Program-made: the position numbers and the translations under genes
Notes under the pieces: generated by a model
What the model saw: only the letters and a program-made list of their open reading frames with translations
Database searches by the model: none
What the model was told of the DNA's origin: nothing
NCBI RefSeq assembly: GCF_032452875.1
Contig: NC_083871.1
Location: 4,935,692 to 4,999,691, forward strand
Direction of reading: 5' to 3'
Origin: Bos javanicus
Lineage: Eukaryota > Chordata > Mammalia > Artiodactyla > Bovidae
Length of the DNA stretch: 64,000 nucleotides
Shown here: positions 1 through 11,060 of the stretch, one piece after another
Layout: every line of letters starts with the position of its first letter
Numbering within the stretch: position 1 is the stretch's first letter

Positions 1-690
1 CAGGAAAGAAGACATTTTCATTTATTGTAAGGCAGAATTTGAAGGCCAGGCATCCTACAGGTGAAGTGATTGTCTTATGGAGCAGTGATCACCTTTTGAA
101 GATCAATTCAAATTCCAGCAAGGAGCCTGTGAGCAGACAAGGATCTTATCAACTGTTTGCATGACTCCTCCAGGAAAGAACCTAGTCCTTCACCCCACAA
201 ACACCTTTTGCAAGATTATATCAACAATATGATGCATCCTATGATAAGACTTTTTTAAAGGACTTTCTAAATTTACAGTTTGCTTTTTAAAAGGTCAACA
301 TTTGTGGTGGAAGATGATTTAGTAGTTGCAGTCAACAAATATTGAAAGACAAGGATTCTAATTATTCTTTTTTCTGATCTCAGATTTCCTGTTTCCCTCA
401 AGGAAATGATCACACAATAGTATTTTATGAGCAATATTGTAGTGGAATAATAGAACTGCTGCAATTACAGTTCTGTCTCTTATCTCCTGTGTGATCTGAG
501 CTGTAAGACTCTTAATCTCATTTGTAATTTGGGGATAATGTTTATGACTTGCTTACTATTAAAAAAATACTAAGAGCTATACAAACAAAAATTACTATTT
601 TAAAGTGTGAATTTATAGATGTAAAATAAATGACTTTTCCCATTTAGCATGAGTAGAATTAAAAAATATATATTTGAGAGACTTATAAAA
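1..690. other. Unassigned AT-rich sequence
   Basis: I recognise no gene, RNA or repeat family here. The only frame of note is a 63-residue minus-strand stretch without recognisable motifs. The sequence is AT-rich with short A/T runs, typical of mammalian intergenic DNA. Confidence 0.5.
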
Positions 691-699
691 GTGAGTACT

Positions 700-972
700 T
701 GGGACTTCCCTGGTGGTACAATGAATAGGAATCCACCTACAAACTCAGGGGACATGGGTTTGATCCCTGGTCTGGGAAGATCTCACATGCCTCAGAGTAA
801 CTAAGCCCATACACCACCACTACTGAAGCCTGTGTGCCTCGAGCCTGTGCTCCACAAGAGCAGCACCACGATGAAAGCCCCATGCGCTGCAGCAAAGAGC
901 ATCCTGCTGCTTGCCACAACCAGGGAAAGTCCTTGTACAGCAACAAAGACTCAGCACAACCAAAAAACAAAG
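700..972 (+). mobile_element. CHR-type SINE (CHR-1/CHR-2 family)
   Basis: It opens with the typical head 'gggacttccctggtgg', followed by a tRNA-like B-box area ('gggtttgatccctggtc') and a tail of 'cacaaccag...caacaaagactcagcac'. This organisation marks the CHR SINEs shared by ruminants, hippos and whales. It is old and diverged. Open frames across it on both strands are repeat artefacts. Confidence 0.8.
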
Positions 973-1419
973 TGCATATGTTCAGAGAATACATCCTGCT
1001 GCCTATAGAGTTTTCACAATCACAGATGCTGGAGTTCCAAAAGGTCAAGAAAACAATATTTTCAAATAGTTTCACTAATTGAAATTCTTAGTGGAGAAAC
1101 TGGATGAGTTTTTACTTTTTCAAGAAATGACAGGTACAGTATATAATTTTTCAGTAGGGGGAAAAATGGCCTTTTTTAGACAAATTGGAGCTTTCAAATG
1201 AAAGGCATCCAGTTTGGAAATATACAGGGGATTTATTGGAATCTGTGAGTCAGTTACTCAATGGCTATCTGGGATTTACAAACAAGATTAAACTTAGAAC
1301 TGTAGGGGAAGCAAAATCTGCCACCTCACAATGTTTCTATGGCAAGTGAACCATTTCAAGCCCAAAACAACAAAGACTGAAAAGATTCAGGAAGAATCTA
1401 TGACCTACGGCCATCTGCC

Positions 1420-1636
1420 TAGGGGCTTCCCAAGTGGTACTAGAGGGAAAGAATCCACCTGCCATTGCAGGAGAAGTAAGGGACACAAGTTTGATTCCTG
1501 GTTGGGAAGATCCCCTGAAAGAGGAAATGGCAACCCACTCCAGTATTCTTGCCTGGAGGATAGCATGGACAGAAGAGCCTGGTAGGCTACAGTCTGCGGG
1601 GTCGCAAAGAGTCCAACATGACTGAACATACACACA
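1420..1636 (+). mobile_element. Bov-tA SINE
   Basis: A full-length tRNA-Glu-derived Bov-tA. The tRNA-like half runs from 'gggcttccc' through 'tttgattcctggttgg'. It is followed by the BovA half ('ggcaacccactccagtattc', ending near 'gtccaacatgactgaac'). An 8-bp direct repeat 'catctgcc' at 1412-1419 and 1637-1644 flanks it as a probable target-site duplication. Confidence 0.9.
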
Positions 1637-1644
1637 CATCTGCC

Positions 1645-3615
1645 AAAAGAATGAAGGTAAGAGGACCTGATCCAAGAAGAGAGGAATAATCATTAGTATG
1701 AACTAGTGTGTGGACGGGGGCAACCTAGCAAAGTCTGTTTTTTAAGTATTATTCTCTGTGTCCCGTTGTCTCTGCCTGGCCTGGCAAAAATTTTTTACCA
1801 AACATATGCTTTCCATCTCCTTGTGAATTTTCTTCCTCCACTTTGAAGTCCCAAACAACTACCCCTCAACCTAACTCCTTTATTTTCAAGCTAAGTATAA
1901 AGTGAGGATTTCAGCGATTTTGGCGAGTGACTCAGTTTTCCCTGCACTCTCTCATGTATGCATATTATTATACTTTTATTGATTTTTCCCATGTTAATCT
2001 GCCTTGTGCCAATTTAATTCTTAGACCAGCCAGAAGAACCTAGAAGGGTAGAGGAAAATTTCTTTCTCCCTGGCCAAACAAAAGCCAGATGACAAAAGCC
2101 AGGGGCATTATCTTTATCTTGGCTAAAATTTAGCATCACAGAGAAAGATATAATCCCAGAGTATCCCTGTGGAAGATAGAGCCACAATAGGGGAGGAGTT
2201 ACAAAGGAGAACTTATTCATATTCAGATTCTAAGACAAGAATTTAGAAAGCAAACTAAGCACAGACAGGAGTGAGGAGCCAGCTGGAAGCAGTGAGAGTA
2301 TGCAAATATTTCAGGGCAATAAGATTGAGTCAGGTGCAAAACTGGAATAGATGGGAGATAAGTGATGTCACTCTTTAATAATAATCCTAAATCCAGTATT
2401 TACATGTCTAGAGCTTCAGAGATTTCAATTTCTTGCAACAAAGTGCAGTAAATGTGAAATTAAAGAGTTAGAATTCCATGCCAATTGGATAAAAGTTTCC
2501 CAAGTTTCTCATTCTTTTAAATATTGCTTTTTATATCCTTCACTTTAAACAAACATTTGAATATATGAATTTACTACGTACAAAATAATGTAAGTCATTT
2601 CTTATTATAACACTATATAAAATGCATGGCTATAGAACCTCCAATATATACCCACAATTTAGCACCAGACATGCCAAATTTCAGGCACCATACCCCTGAA
2701 GATTTCTAATTTCTGGAGGTTTTGCCCTGATTTATATCTTGCATGATCAGAAACTCTTATGGCCATATCTCTTTCATGACACTTATAATTTATTCCTCTG
2801 GAGTGGTCATTTAGTCAACAACCAGTCTCCACAAGGCTCAATACTGAAATAGGTGTAAAGACTCATACATACGGGAGGCGTTTTATTTTCCAGCAGTTTA
2901 ATGTGGGAGATGAATTTCTAAGTATATAGTTAAAATGTTAAAGGGAGAAGTACTTATTTTTAAGATAATAATAATTCCTATGAGAACATAGGGCATAGAG
3001 GTTAAGATTTCTAAAGCAAAGGGAGTAAAAACACAATATGTAATAACATTAGGTAGGATGGTGAAAGTAAGTAGGATGTGTTAATATCCAGTGGGTGAAC
3101 CTGTGTAAGAGCTGACAGTTAAAGAAGGTTACCTGTTTGGTTTTGGCAAGTGACCTGAAGCCAACTGAGCTATTATGAAGAACAAAAGACGTAAAATGAA
3201 GTTAGAAACATAATTTCTGTATGTGTTAAGAATATTGGAAATGGTGAGTAGAGGAAGCATTAAAGAATATTGATGCAATCAGAATATTATTTTAGAAAGA
3301 TGGATTGAAGCTTTATGTGCCCAGAGGAAAATAAACTAAAGAGTAAACATTTGCAATGATTTGAGTGAGACTTAGAAACACTGGCAATGAGAAGAGAAAG
3401 AAAAGGTGATTCCATACCTGCAGTGTGAGGAATGTTAAGGAGTTAAATGCAGGGAGAAGGCAAGGAGAGCTTCTAAGATTCCTAAGAGGCAATGTGACGG
3501 GGAGGTGAACTTTCATATCTCATGTGCAGGGCCAGCACCAGGGTGAGGCAAGAAAAGAACTCATCTTCAGCACTAAAAACTCAGTAATCAAGATATATGA
3601 TCGTTTACTATTTTT
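1645..3615. other. Unassigned single-copy-looking sequence
   Basis: About 2 kb in which I recognise no coding region or repeat family. Small frames (68 aa at 2014-2220 and 67 aa at 3313-3516, both minus strand) lack known motifs and splice context. Very old, diverged repeats could be hidden here. Confidence 0.45.
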
Positions 3616-3690
3616 GAAAATCAATATTAATATTGATATATTATTATATATAATATAATATTTGGATTAATCAATATTAATCCAAAATTA
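3615..3690. repeat. AT-rich palindromic cluster
   Basis: A perfect 18-bp palindrome lies at 3620-3637 (half-site 'atcaatatt'). A perfect 10-bp-arm hairpin lies at 3662-3685 (arm 'ttggattaat', loop 'caat'). An A/T tract of TATA steps separates them, and both structures share 'atcaatattaat'. The cluster directly precedes the old interspersed repeat that follows. Confidence 0.8.
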
Positions 3691-3695
3691 TAATG

Positions 3696-4205
3696 ACTCA
3701 GCGTTCTCCAGAGAAACAGAATGAACAGGATATACATGGAAAGAGAATAAGAGTTATTATAAGGAATTGGCTCACAAAATTATGAGGGCTGACAAGTCCC
3801 AGTGTTTGCAGGCTGGAGATCTAGGAACACTGGTGTTACAGTTTCAGTCTGAGCTCACAGGACCGAGAGCCAAGAGCACTGATGCTGTAGTTCACGTGTG
3901 GAGGCCCCCGGACTTGACAGCAGAGAGAACGGATGTTCAGTTCCAGTTCACAGGCAGGAGAAAGCTGATGTTCCATTTTCAAAGGCAGTTTTGTTTATTT
4001 CTGCTCTGTTTATTCAGGCTTTCAACAGATTGGACGAGGCCCACCCACATTAGGGAGGGCAATCTGTTTTACTCAATCTAACGATTTAAATGTTAATGTC
4101 ATCAAAAAACACCCTCATAGAAACACATAGAATAATGCTTGATCAACTATCTGGGCACCCTGTGCCCAATCAAGTTTTCACATAAAATTAATCATCATCA
4201 TAAAT
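3696..4205 (+). mobile_element. Old mammal-wide interspersed repeat, family not assigned
   Basis: The stretch has the familiar order of a dispersed mammalian repeat. It starts 'ttctccagagaaacagaat', then 'ataaggaattggctcac', 'gaggctgacaagtccca', and near the end 'cccacattagggagggcaat', 'tctgggcaccctgtg' and 'cacataaaattaatcatc'. I know this sequence as a dispersed mammalian element but cannot name the family with certainty. The 104-residue frame across it is not a gene. Confidence 0.5.
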
Positions 4206-5227
4206 GAAATATAAGTGTTTTATATATACTACTGAATTTTATTTCACCTCTGGCTCCAACATGACTTGGCATGGCACTGCTCATGTTCTCTTAATGTTCC
4301 CTACTTGGCACAATATCCCTTGAAGGAAAGTACCACAGAATATCAAACTCTGTTCCTTCAGCGTTTGCCATAGGCCATAAACAAAGTAAAGCTCAATACA
4401 TGTGTATTTAATTGGTATTATGATGGTAGTCGATTGATGTGGGAAAGCAAGATTTTTCCATCATGCTATCAGCCACATAAATTTAATAACAAACAACTTA
4501 GAATACCTTTTTTCCTTTTGGATGTTTCAACCAACATTGTGTAAGTATTTAATCATTAGTACTAGGTTTGCAAATGAATGGATCCTAGTGATTTTCTTCT
4601 GTTTTATATGGATGTAAGTTCAGTAGCTGTAACCACAGAAATGGCAGTCTAGAATAACGGAAAGAGATTCCCCGATTACTGCATATCTTTCTACATGTTA
4701 TGAAGATTGTTATCCATGCTATGCAAATTAGAAGACTAGGTCTCAAGGATTGTAATTAACTTGATCTTGATGCACGTTTCAAGGGCAATGGTGACATGAC
4801 ACGGTGCTAACTCTGTCCAAGTTCCAACCTTGACATAGTTCCATTACTGCCCCCATGGTAATCTCCCTCAGACAGAAGCCTAAACCATCCAGCATCATTT
4901 TCTTGAAATGTAATATACACTTACTTTTAAGACATCTGTTAACTGTAAACAACTAGTTTCCAATTTTGATTTGTATACTTACACCAAAATGCCATGAAAA
5001 TAATGACTTTTAAAATATCTGGATGCAAATCAAGTGCCTTTCTCCAATAAATTAAATGTTACCTGAAGTCAAGGTAAAATAACCAGCAATTCAATAGCAT
5101 TGTTCTAGTCAGGAAAGGTAACCATAGCAACATAATTATCAACTTACACAGTTCCTCACCCCTCCATTTTGATTCTGAAAAGGCAATTTGATTGAATTCG
5201 TTTTTATGCATTTTTTACAATCTGGCT
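4206..5227. other. Unassigned sequence
   Basis: About 1 kb of AT-rich DNA with no recognisable gene, RNA or repeat family. Confidence 0.45.
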
Positions 5228-5238
5228 TTCTATTGATA

Positions 5239-5404
5239 CATGTGTTAGCCTGCCAGGCTCCTCTGTCAACGGAATTCTTCAGGCAAGAATACTGAAGTGG
5301 GTTGCCATTCCCTTCTCTGGGGGATCTTCCCGGCTCAGTGATCGAACTTGAGTCTCACGCATTATAGGCAGATTCTTTACCATTTGAGCCACCAGGGAAG
5401 CCCC
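5239..5404 (-). mobile_element. Bov-tA SINE with internal deletion
   Basis: Inverse-orientation Bov-tA ending in 'gagccaccagggaagccc'. It is flanked by a perfect 11-bp duplication 'ttctattgata' (5228-5238 and 5405-5415). About 46 bp normally found between 'gtgttag' and 'cctgccaggctcc' are missing, so the BovA half is shortened internally rather than 5'-truncated. Confidence 0.88.
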
Positions 5405-5506
5405 TTCTATTGATATTAGCTTTTTATTCAAGTCAGGAGTATCTTTTCCCCCATCCACATACATTCTGAAGTGAAAATTTTAAAATAAATTTCTCTCCAA
5501 TCTGTC

Positions 5507-5615
5507 CCAGGACTCTGACTGCCTGACAGATAATTTGGTAAGATAAGATAATTTGAAAATAATGATTTTTTTAATTATTCCAGGTCTCTGGTTGCCTGAC
5601 AGATAATTTGGTAAG
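5507..5615. repeat. Local direct duplication, two 36-bp copies
   Basis: Copies at 5507-5542 and 5580-5615 start 'ccag' and end 'cagataatttggtaag', differing at about three positions. The offset is 73 bp. The copied sequence does not belong to a repeat family I recognise. Confidence 0.85.
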
Positions 5616-5922
5616 CTTGCCCTCTTCATCCTCTTCATGTGTAAACATGGGGAAAAACGTGTCAATACAATTTTAGAATATTAACTGATGAATTTTCCTG
5701 CAAGATTCCTTGTTACCCTCTGACCTTCCTCTATTCAACAGCTAGGCCATGAGTCACACTTTGTTTCAAGGAAATATTTTTACAAAATGAACAGTGTGTA
5801 ATAAGTGAAATTGTCAAATATCTGCCTTTAATCGTTTAAGTGGTAATTCAGGCATAAGACATAATGGATTATATAAGTGGGATAAAAAGTAAGGCATCTC
5901 TAATTTTTGCCATGGCCAGAGA

Positions 5923-6050
5923 TGGAGAAGGCAATGGCAACCCACTCCAGTGTTCTTGCTTAGAGAATTCAGTGGACAGAGGAGCCTGGTGGGCTGCTGT
6001 CCTTGGGGTCCCAAAGAGTAGGACACAACTCAGCGACTGAACTGAACTGA
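5923..6050 (+). mobile_element. Truncated Bov-tA/BovA SINE
   Basis: Only the BovA half is present, from 'ggagaaggcaatggcaaccc' to 'gacacaactcagcgac'. It ends in a pentamer repeat 'tgaactgaactga', the same tail type seen on BovB elements. The tRNA-like half is absent. Confidence 0.85.
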
Positions 6051-6054
6051 CCGG

Positions 6055-6500
6055 TGGGTTTGATTCTATTACAGAATCTTTCTTCTGGTCCTGTTTCTAG
6101 ATTTTTCATGTTAATACTCAGACACTGTGCATAAAGTTGCTGTAGTTTTGGGTAATGTCCTCTTCTCCCACAGAGCGTTGTCTCTATTCCCTTGGCAGGC
6201 AGCTGGAGTTAGGGCAGGTCACTTTGATCCTATCAAGGAGTCTCTTGACCTAATATCAGTTTTCAGATTTTGAAAATCTCAGCCTACTTCTATTTCACCC
6301 CTGCTCTGAAAGCAGGGGTCAGGAGATAGTTTGGGGTATGTGCGAGGCCCCTCTTCCTGGGTAGCCCTGAAACCCAATTTTATGTCCTCAGAACCGTGAG
6401 ATTTTTAAACCTCTAATCACATTTTTTTTTTTTCACAACATTCTGCTAAATGTCTTCATCTCTCACTCAGGGTAGGTAAATAATCAGAAATTCATCAAGA
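6055..6500. other. Unassigned sequence
   Basis: No gene or repeat recognised. It includes a T11-12 tract near 6422-6433. Confidence 0.4.
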
Positions 6501-6504
6501 GGAA

Positions 6505-7290
6505 ACAAGCTGCCACTATGAAAAAAGTATGGAGGTTTCTCAAAATGCTAAAGATGGAACTTTGGAGAAGGAAATGGCAACCCACTCTAGTGTTCTTGCC
6601 TGGAGAACCCCAGGGACAGGGGAGCCTGGTGGGCTGCCGTCTATGGGGTCGCACAGAGTCGGACACGACTGAAGCGACTTAGCAGCAGCAAAGATGGAAC
6701 TACTGTATGACTCAGCAACTCCACTCCTGAGTGTATATCCAGGAGAAATAAAAACACAGATTCAGAAAGATACATGTGCCCCAGTGTTCATGGAGGCAAC
6801 CTAAGTGTCCATCAACAGATGAACGGATAAAGAAGATGTGGTGTATATATATATGCTGCTCAACCATAAAAAAGGATGGAAAAACGCCATTGGAAGCAAC
6901 ATGAAAAAGATGACTCAGGGCATTATGCTAAGTGAAAGAAGTCAGAGCAAGACAAACACTGTGTGATATCACTTACAACGTGGAATCTAAAAAATACAAC
7001 AAACTAATGAACATAACAAAAAAGAAGCAGACTCAAAAATAATGAGAACAAATCATTGGCTCCCTGTAGGGAGAGTGAAGGGAGAAGGGAAAATATAAGG
7101 TTGAGAGAGTAAGAGGTACAAACAATTAGGTAAAAATTGAGCCACAGTGATATACTGCACAACACAGGAGATTTAGCAAATATTTTACAATAATCATAAA
7201 TGGAGTATAACCTTTAAAAATTGGGAATCACTGTGTTGTATACCTGTAACATATGTACGGTGCATCAGCTGTACTTCAATGCGAAAGAGG
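6505..7290 (+). mobile_element. L1 LINE 3' end, split by a SINE
   Basis: Typical L1 3' sequence: 'atggaggtttctcaaaatgc', 'gtgtccatcaacagatgaac', 'gataaagaagatgtggtg', 'ttatgctaagtgaaagaagt', 'ctgtaacatatg' and a terminal 'tgtacttcaat'. A Bov-tA-type SINE interrupts it at 6562-6689. No ORF2 frame of useful length remains. Confidence 0.85.
6562..6689 (+). mobile_element. Truncated Bov-tA/BovA SINE inserted in L1
   Basis: BovA half from 'ggagaaggaaatggcaaccc' to 'gactgaagcgacttagcagc'. It is bounded by a perfect 12-bp duplication 'aaagatggaact' (6550-6561 and 6690-6701). The duplicated sequence is L1 sequence, so the SINE is younger than its host. Confidence 0.95.
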
Positions 7291-7299
7291 AAACAAGTT

Positions 7300-8030
7300 C
7301 AAAAGATGCCATAATAACTCATAATTAGGGAAATAAAAATCTAAATGACACTTAGAACATATTAACATCTGTCAGATCAGGAAAACTTTCAGAAGTTGTA
7401 CAAAACTCATCGTCAGGGTGTGGTTAAACAGGCACAGCCATGTATTGCAAAGTGGAATAAACCTTATAGAGGATATTTTGGCAATATCTCTGAAAATCAC
7501 ATATGCACACACACAAACACATCACATACTCATAAACACTTTGACCCAAAAATTTTCCTCTAGGAATAGAGCTTTATTTTATTTTATTTTCATTTATTTA
7601 TTTATTTATTTTTAGTTCTACCAGTTTATTGCTACCAATCCAGCACCCTCCACCGTCATGCACACATGCTCAGTCATGTAACTCCATGGACTGCAGCCCG
7701 CCAGGCTCATCTGTCCATGGACTTTTCCAGGCAAGAATACTGGAGTGGGTTACCATTTCCTTCTTCATAGAGCTTGATTTTAAAACTCACAACTATGAAG
7801 CTTTGTGTGAACAAGGATATAATTTTTTAAGTGAAAAAGCCAGGTGCAAAACAGTGATTAATTCTTTATGTGTCATAATAGAAAGAAAAATACAAATATA
7901 CCTATTTATTTTGCAAAAATTAAGTTCTGTGTGGATAAAGAAGACAATAATAATGGGAGTCAGAAGGTAAATGATGAAAAGACTTCTCTGAATATACCAT
8001 TTTTATATTTTTAATTTTTAAATGGAGTGA
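7300..8030 (+). mobile_element. Old L1ME-type LINE 3' region, split
   Basis: Diverged old L1 text: 'cagggtgtggttaaacaggc', 'ttttggcaatatctctgaaa', 'tttgacccaaaaattttcct'. After an interruption it continues with 'aagtgaaaaagccaggtgca'. A BovA-type SINE and an A/T-rich low-complexity tract (7571-7615, TTTA/TTTAT units) interrupt it. Confidence 0.6.
7660..7766 (-). mobile_element. Short Bov-tA/BovA SINE fragment
   Basis: 'catggactgcagcccgccag' and 'ggcaagaatactggagtggg' are diagnostic of the BovA half in inverse orientation. The host L1 word 'atagagctt' occurs on both sides (7567 and 7767 areas), suggesting a duplicated target. Confidence 0.8.
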
Positions 8031-8930
8031 ATATTCTACATAATCAAAAATTAGTAAATGAAAATCAAAAAGGAAAATACTATTGAAAAACAAACAAAAC
8101 CAAAACATAACATCGAGTCTATATAGGTCAAATTGGTAACATAATTACATAAGAAATAATTATTTCAAGATGTTTTGTAATACAATGTTCTGACTTTTAC
8201 ATTCTTACATTCTTAGTGGGATACATTCAACAGACAAAGAGAACTACAAATAAAACTTAAAACCTCATTGAATGATTTCACTGATAGCAACAGTACTGTG
8301 ATATTTTTAGCATGTATATTTTCAGGAAAAGTAAATACATAAAAATACCAATTTGTTAAGAACCTAAGTATTTCACTGCAGACAAGAGATATCAAAACAA
8401 GGAAATTCTACAAAAATAAACTGTGTTGTTAAATTTAAATTAGGAATATAAATACATTATTTTTATGTTATATATGTATTTTTAACTAATCACAGAATGG
8501 GCCTAAAAGCAATGTCACCTACTGAATATCCCACACACACAGATCTTGGTTTGCAGATAAAATTCCCCACTGAAAGGAGCCAGGTCTGACTAGGAAAAGT
8601 GTAAGCTAAGCTTTGTACATAAATCTGAGAAATGCTAAAGACATAAATGAATATAGTCAAATGATAGCCTATCACTACTTCTTTTCTCATTAATATAAAA
8701 TGCAGTTTATTGTATGTTTTAGTTATAACAGTTATATAGTTGTAGCAGTTTATAACACAATTTCCTCACCAAAAATGTTTAATTTGAGTGTAATACAGTC
8801 TTTTGACCTAATTCTAGTTTATAGGAAAGAGATGAGACATAATAAAAAATAAATGGCAGCCCAAACAATATATACACACAACAAGAATAAAGCAAATGCA
8901 GCAAAAATAATATTGTTAAATCTAAATGAT
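8031..8930. other. Unassigned AT-rich sequence
   Basis: About 900 bp of AT-rich DNA. Short minus-strand frames here have no recognisable motif. Confidence 0.4.
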
Positions 8931-8935
8931 TAGTG

Positions 8936-9088
8936 AATTTTTTAATTTATTGTTTTAATTAATTTATTTATTTTAATCAGAGGATAATTTCAATGCTGTG
9001 TTGGTTTCTGCTGTACAACAAGGCAAATCAGTCATATATGACGCTCCCTCTTCAACCTCCCTCCCACCCCCACATTCCATCCTGGATT
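8936..9088 (-). mobile_element. Ruminant L1 3' end, inverse
   Basis: 'aatttatttattttaatcag', 'gctgtgttggtttctgctgt' and 'caacctccctcccaccccca' form the inverse complement of a ruminant L1 3' UTR. It starts from the A-rich tail and is severely 5'-truncated. Confidence 0.7.
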
Positions 9089-9389
9089 TTTATCATTCAT
9101 TTAATTTTTTTGCATTTGGGGAAAATCTTACAGTAAACATTTAGGGCACATAAATAAATTACCCTGGAATTATCTCTTGCAGATCTGAGCTCATTGTGAC
9201 ATTCAGCAGAAGTCACTGGCTACTACTGGTCTGGTGTTTCACTAAAGGAGACACTGTTACATCACAGGCACACCTGCTCCAGTGGCGGAGGGCCCCATTC
9301 AGACTTCCTTTTCTATACTTCAGTCCCAGGTCATGTTTTCACTATCCAGAGAGAAAGCATCTTGGAATAGATATCCATACTGCTATGCT

Positions 9390-9850
9390 TCACTGAATCC
9401 CTGTCACTTTCAGAACAAGGTCCTAACCTGGAACAGAAACAGCATGCATTCCTGGATTACATACTTCCTTGTGGCTACACTCTCCCCAAAACGGATGATG
9501 CTATAACCAGACTGAGCAGCTTTCTTGTCCCTGAAACACTTGCTCCTTCACACAGTGCTGACTCTGCTCATGCTTTCCGATCTGATGAAAAGTCCTTTCT
9601 TGCCCACAATGGATTATTTCTCTATAGCATGTAAAACTAATCAAGGATGTCTCTGCCTTGAGTTTATGTGCCCATTGGATAGCACTTCCATTTGCAATTA
9701 AAAATAAGCCTATCTCTTTATTTCCTAAATAATAACCTATTTGAAAGTAAGGACTTTGTATTCTTGGCATGGAATATTAAGTATGGCACATACGCTTAAA
9801 TTTTATTATTTAGTGCAAATATTTACTTAGCACATGGCAGACAAGCACTC
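9390..9850 (+). mobile_element. Possible L2-like ancient LINE remnant
   Basis: Blocks such as 'ctttcttgtccctgaaacac' and 'gaaagtaaggactttgtatt' followed by 'ggcatggaatattaagtatgg' resemble the 3' part of L2. Divergence is high and this is a tentative call. Confidence 0.3.
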
Positions 9851-9959
9851 TGCCAGCCATTGGCCACTGTCAACAAGAATGAATAAATGAATGAGAAGAT
9901 GCCTTCACACCTGCTTCAGAAAGTCCCACTTGGAATCCTCATAACTATAATTATAACAA

Positions 9960-10179
9960 TGATCTTGTATGGTCAGTTGTGTTCGACTCTTTTAGACGCC
10001 ATGGACTGTAACCTGTCAGACTCCTCTGTCAATGGGACTTTTCAAGCAAGAATACTGGAGTGGGTTGCCATTCATTTCTCCAGGGGATCTTCCTGACCTG
10101 GGGACTGAACCCGTGTCTCCTAAATCTCCTGCATTTCACCAGGTGGGTTTTTTACCAGCTGAGCCACCAGGGAAGCTAC
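9960..10179 (-). mobile_element. Bov-tA SINE
   Basis: Full-length inverse Bov-tA ending 'gagccaccagggaagc'. It is flanked by a perfect 10-bp duplication 'attataacaa' (9950-9959 and 10180-10189). It lies 84 bp from an opposite-orientation copy. Confidence 0.93.
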
Positions 10180-10263
10180 ATTATAACAACAAAAAATGAA
10201 GCCACATGCTTCACTGTGGGAGCACACAGTGCTTTGGTGCTTAGCACACTCATAGCTGCCATA

Positions 10264-10484
10264 AGTGGCTGCCCAGGTGGCACTGGCAGTAAAGAACCCA
10301 CCTGCCAATGCAGGAGACATAAGAGACACGGATTCCATCTCTGTGTCAGGAAGATCCCCTGGAGGAAGGCGTGGCAACCCTCTCCAGTACTCTTGCCTGG
10401 AGAATCCCATGGACAGAGGAGCCTGGCAGGCTATAGTCCATAAAGTTGCACAGAGTCAGACGGGACTGAAGCAACTTAACACGG
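10264..10484 (+). mobile_element. Bov-tA SINE
   Basis: Full-length sense Bov-tA ('gtggctgcccaggtggcac', 'ggcaaccctctccagtactc', 'gactgaagcaacttaacac'). Its flanks 'agctgccata' (10254-10263) and 'agttgccata' (10485-10494) form a 10-bp duplication with one mismatch. Confidence 0.93.
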
Positions 10485-10494
10485 AGTTGCCATA

Positions 10495-10915
10495 TCCAGT
10501 TTCTCAACTACGCATGGGATTCACATGCAGATGACTCACGGAGACAATGAACGATGATCTGAAATCGACACACTTGTAAAAATGGCATGTAAAGCCACCC
10601 CAGCAAAGTGCCTGTTTCTGCAAAGGAAAGCCTTCTCTGAGTAGCAATGCTGACTGTTACAGACAGGATGCTGCCTTCAAGAGCACAGAAAATGATAGAT
10701 GTGCTTAACAAACACAATTGGCAGTGAAAAGGCATAAACGCAACATGTTTTGGCCTTGTTTGTTCCAGCAATAGCCCTTTTTCCCTGCAGTGTTTTGAGT
10801 ATAACTATTCTCATGATTCTCGCCATGGTATTTTAGAATCTTATTGCTATGTTTCCCTTCACACTGTCCAACTGGCATTTTCACAAGTTATCATTTGCTC
10901 CTGATTTCCTTTTTT
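10495..10915. other. Unassigned sequence
   Basis: No gene or repeat recognised. An 87-residue minus-strand frame (10508-10771) has no known motif. Confidence 0.4.
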
Positions 10916-11060
10916 TAATATAAATTTATTTATTTTAATTGGAGGCTAATTACTTTACAATATTGTATTGGTTTTGCCATACATCAACATGAATCCACCA
11001 CGGGTGTACACGTGTTCCCCATCCTGAACCCCCCTCCCACCTCCCTCCCCGTATCATTTG
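10916..11060 (-). mobile_element. Ruminant L1 (L1_BT-like) 3' end, inverse
   Basis: 'ttatttattttaattggagg', 'tacaatattgtattggtttt', 'acgtgttccccatcctgaac' and C-rich 'cctcccacctccctcccc' form the inverse of the young bovine L1 3' UTR. Only about 145 bp inserted. Confidence 0.85.

Noticed and set aside
1420..1636. tRNA gene (B-box-like sequence)
   Set aside because: The B-box belongs to the tRNA-Glu-derived head of a Bov-tA SINE. The same applies to all other tRNA-like matches in Bov-tA, CHR and MIR elements.
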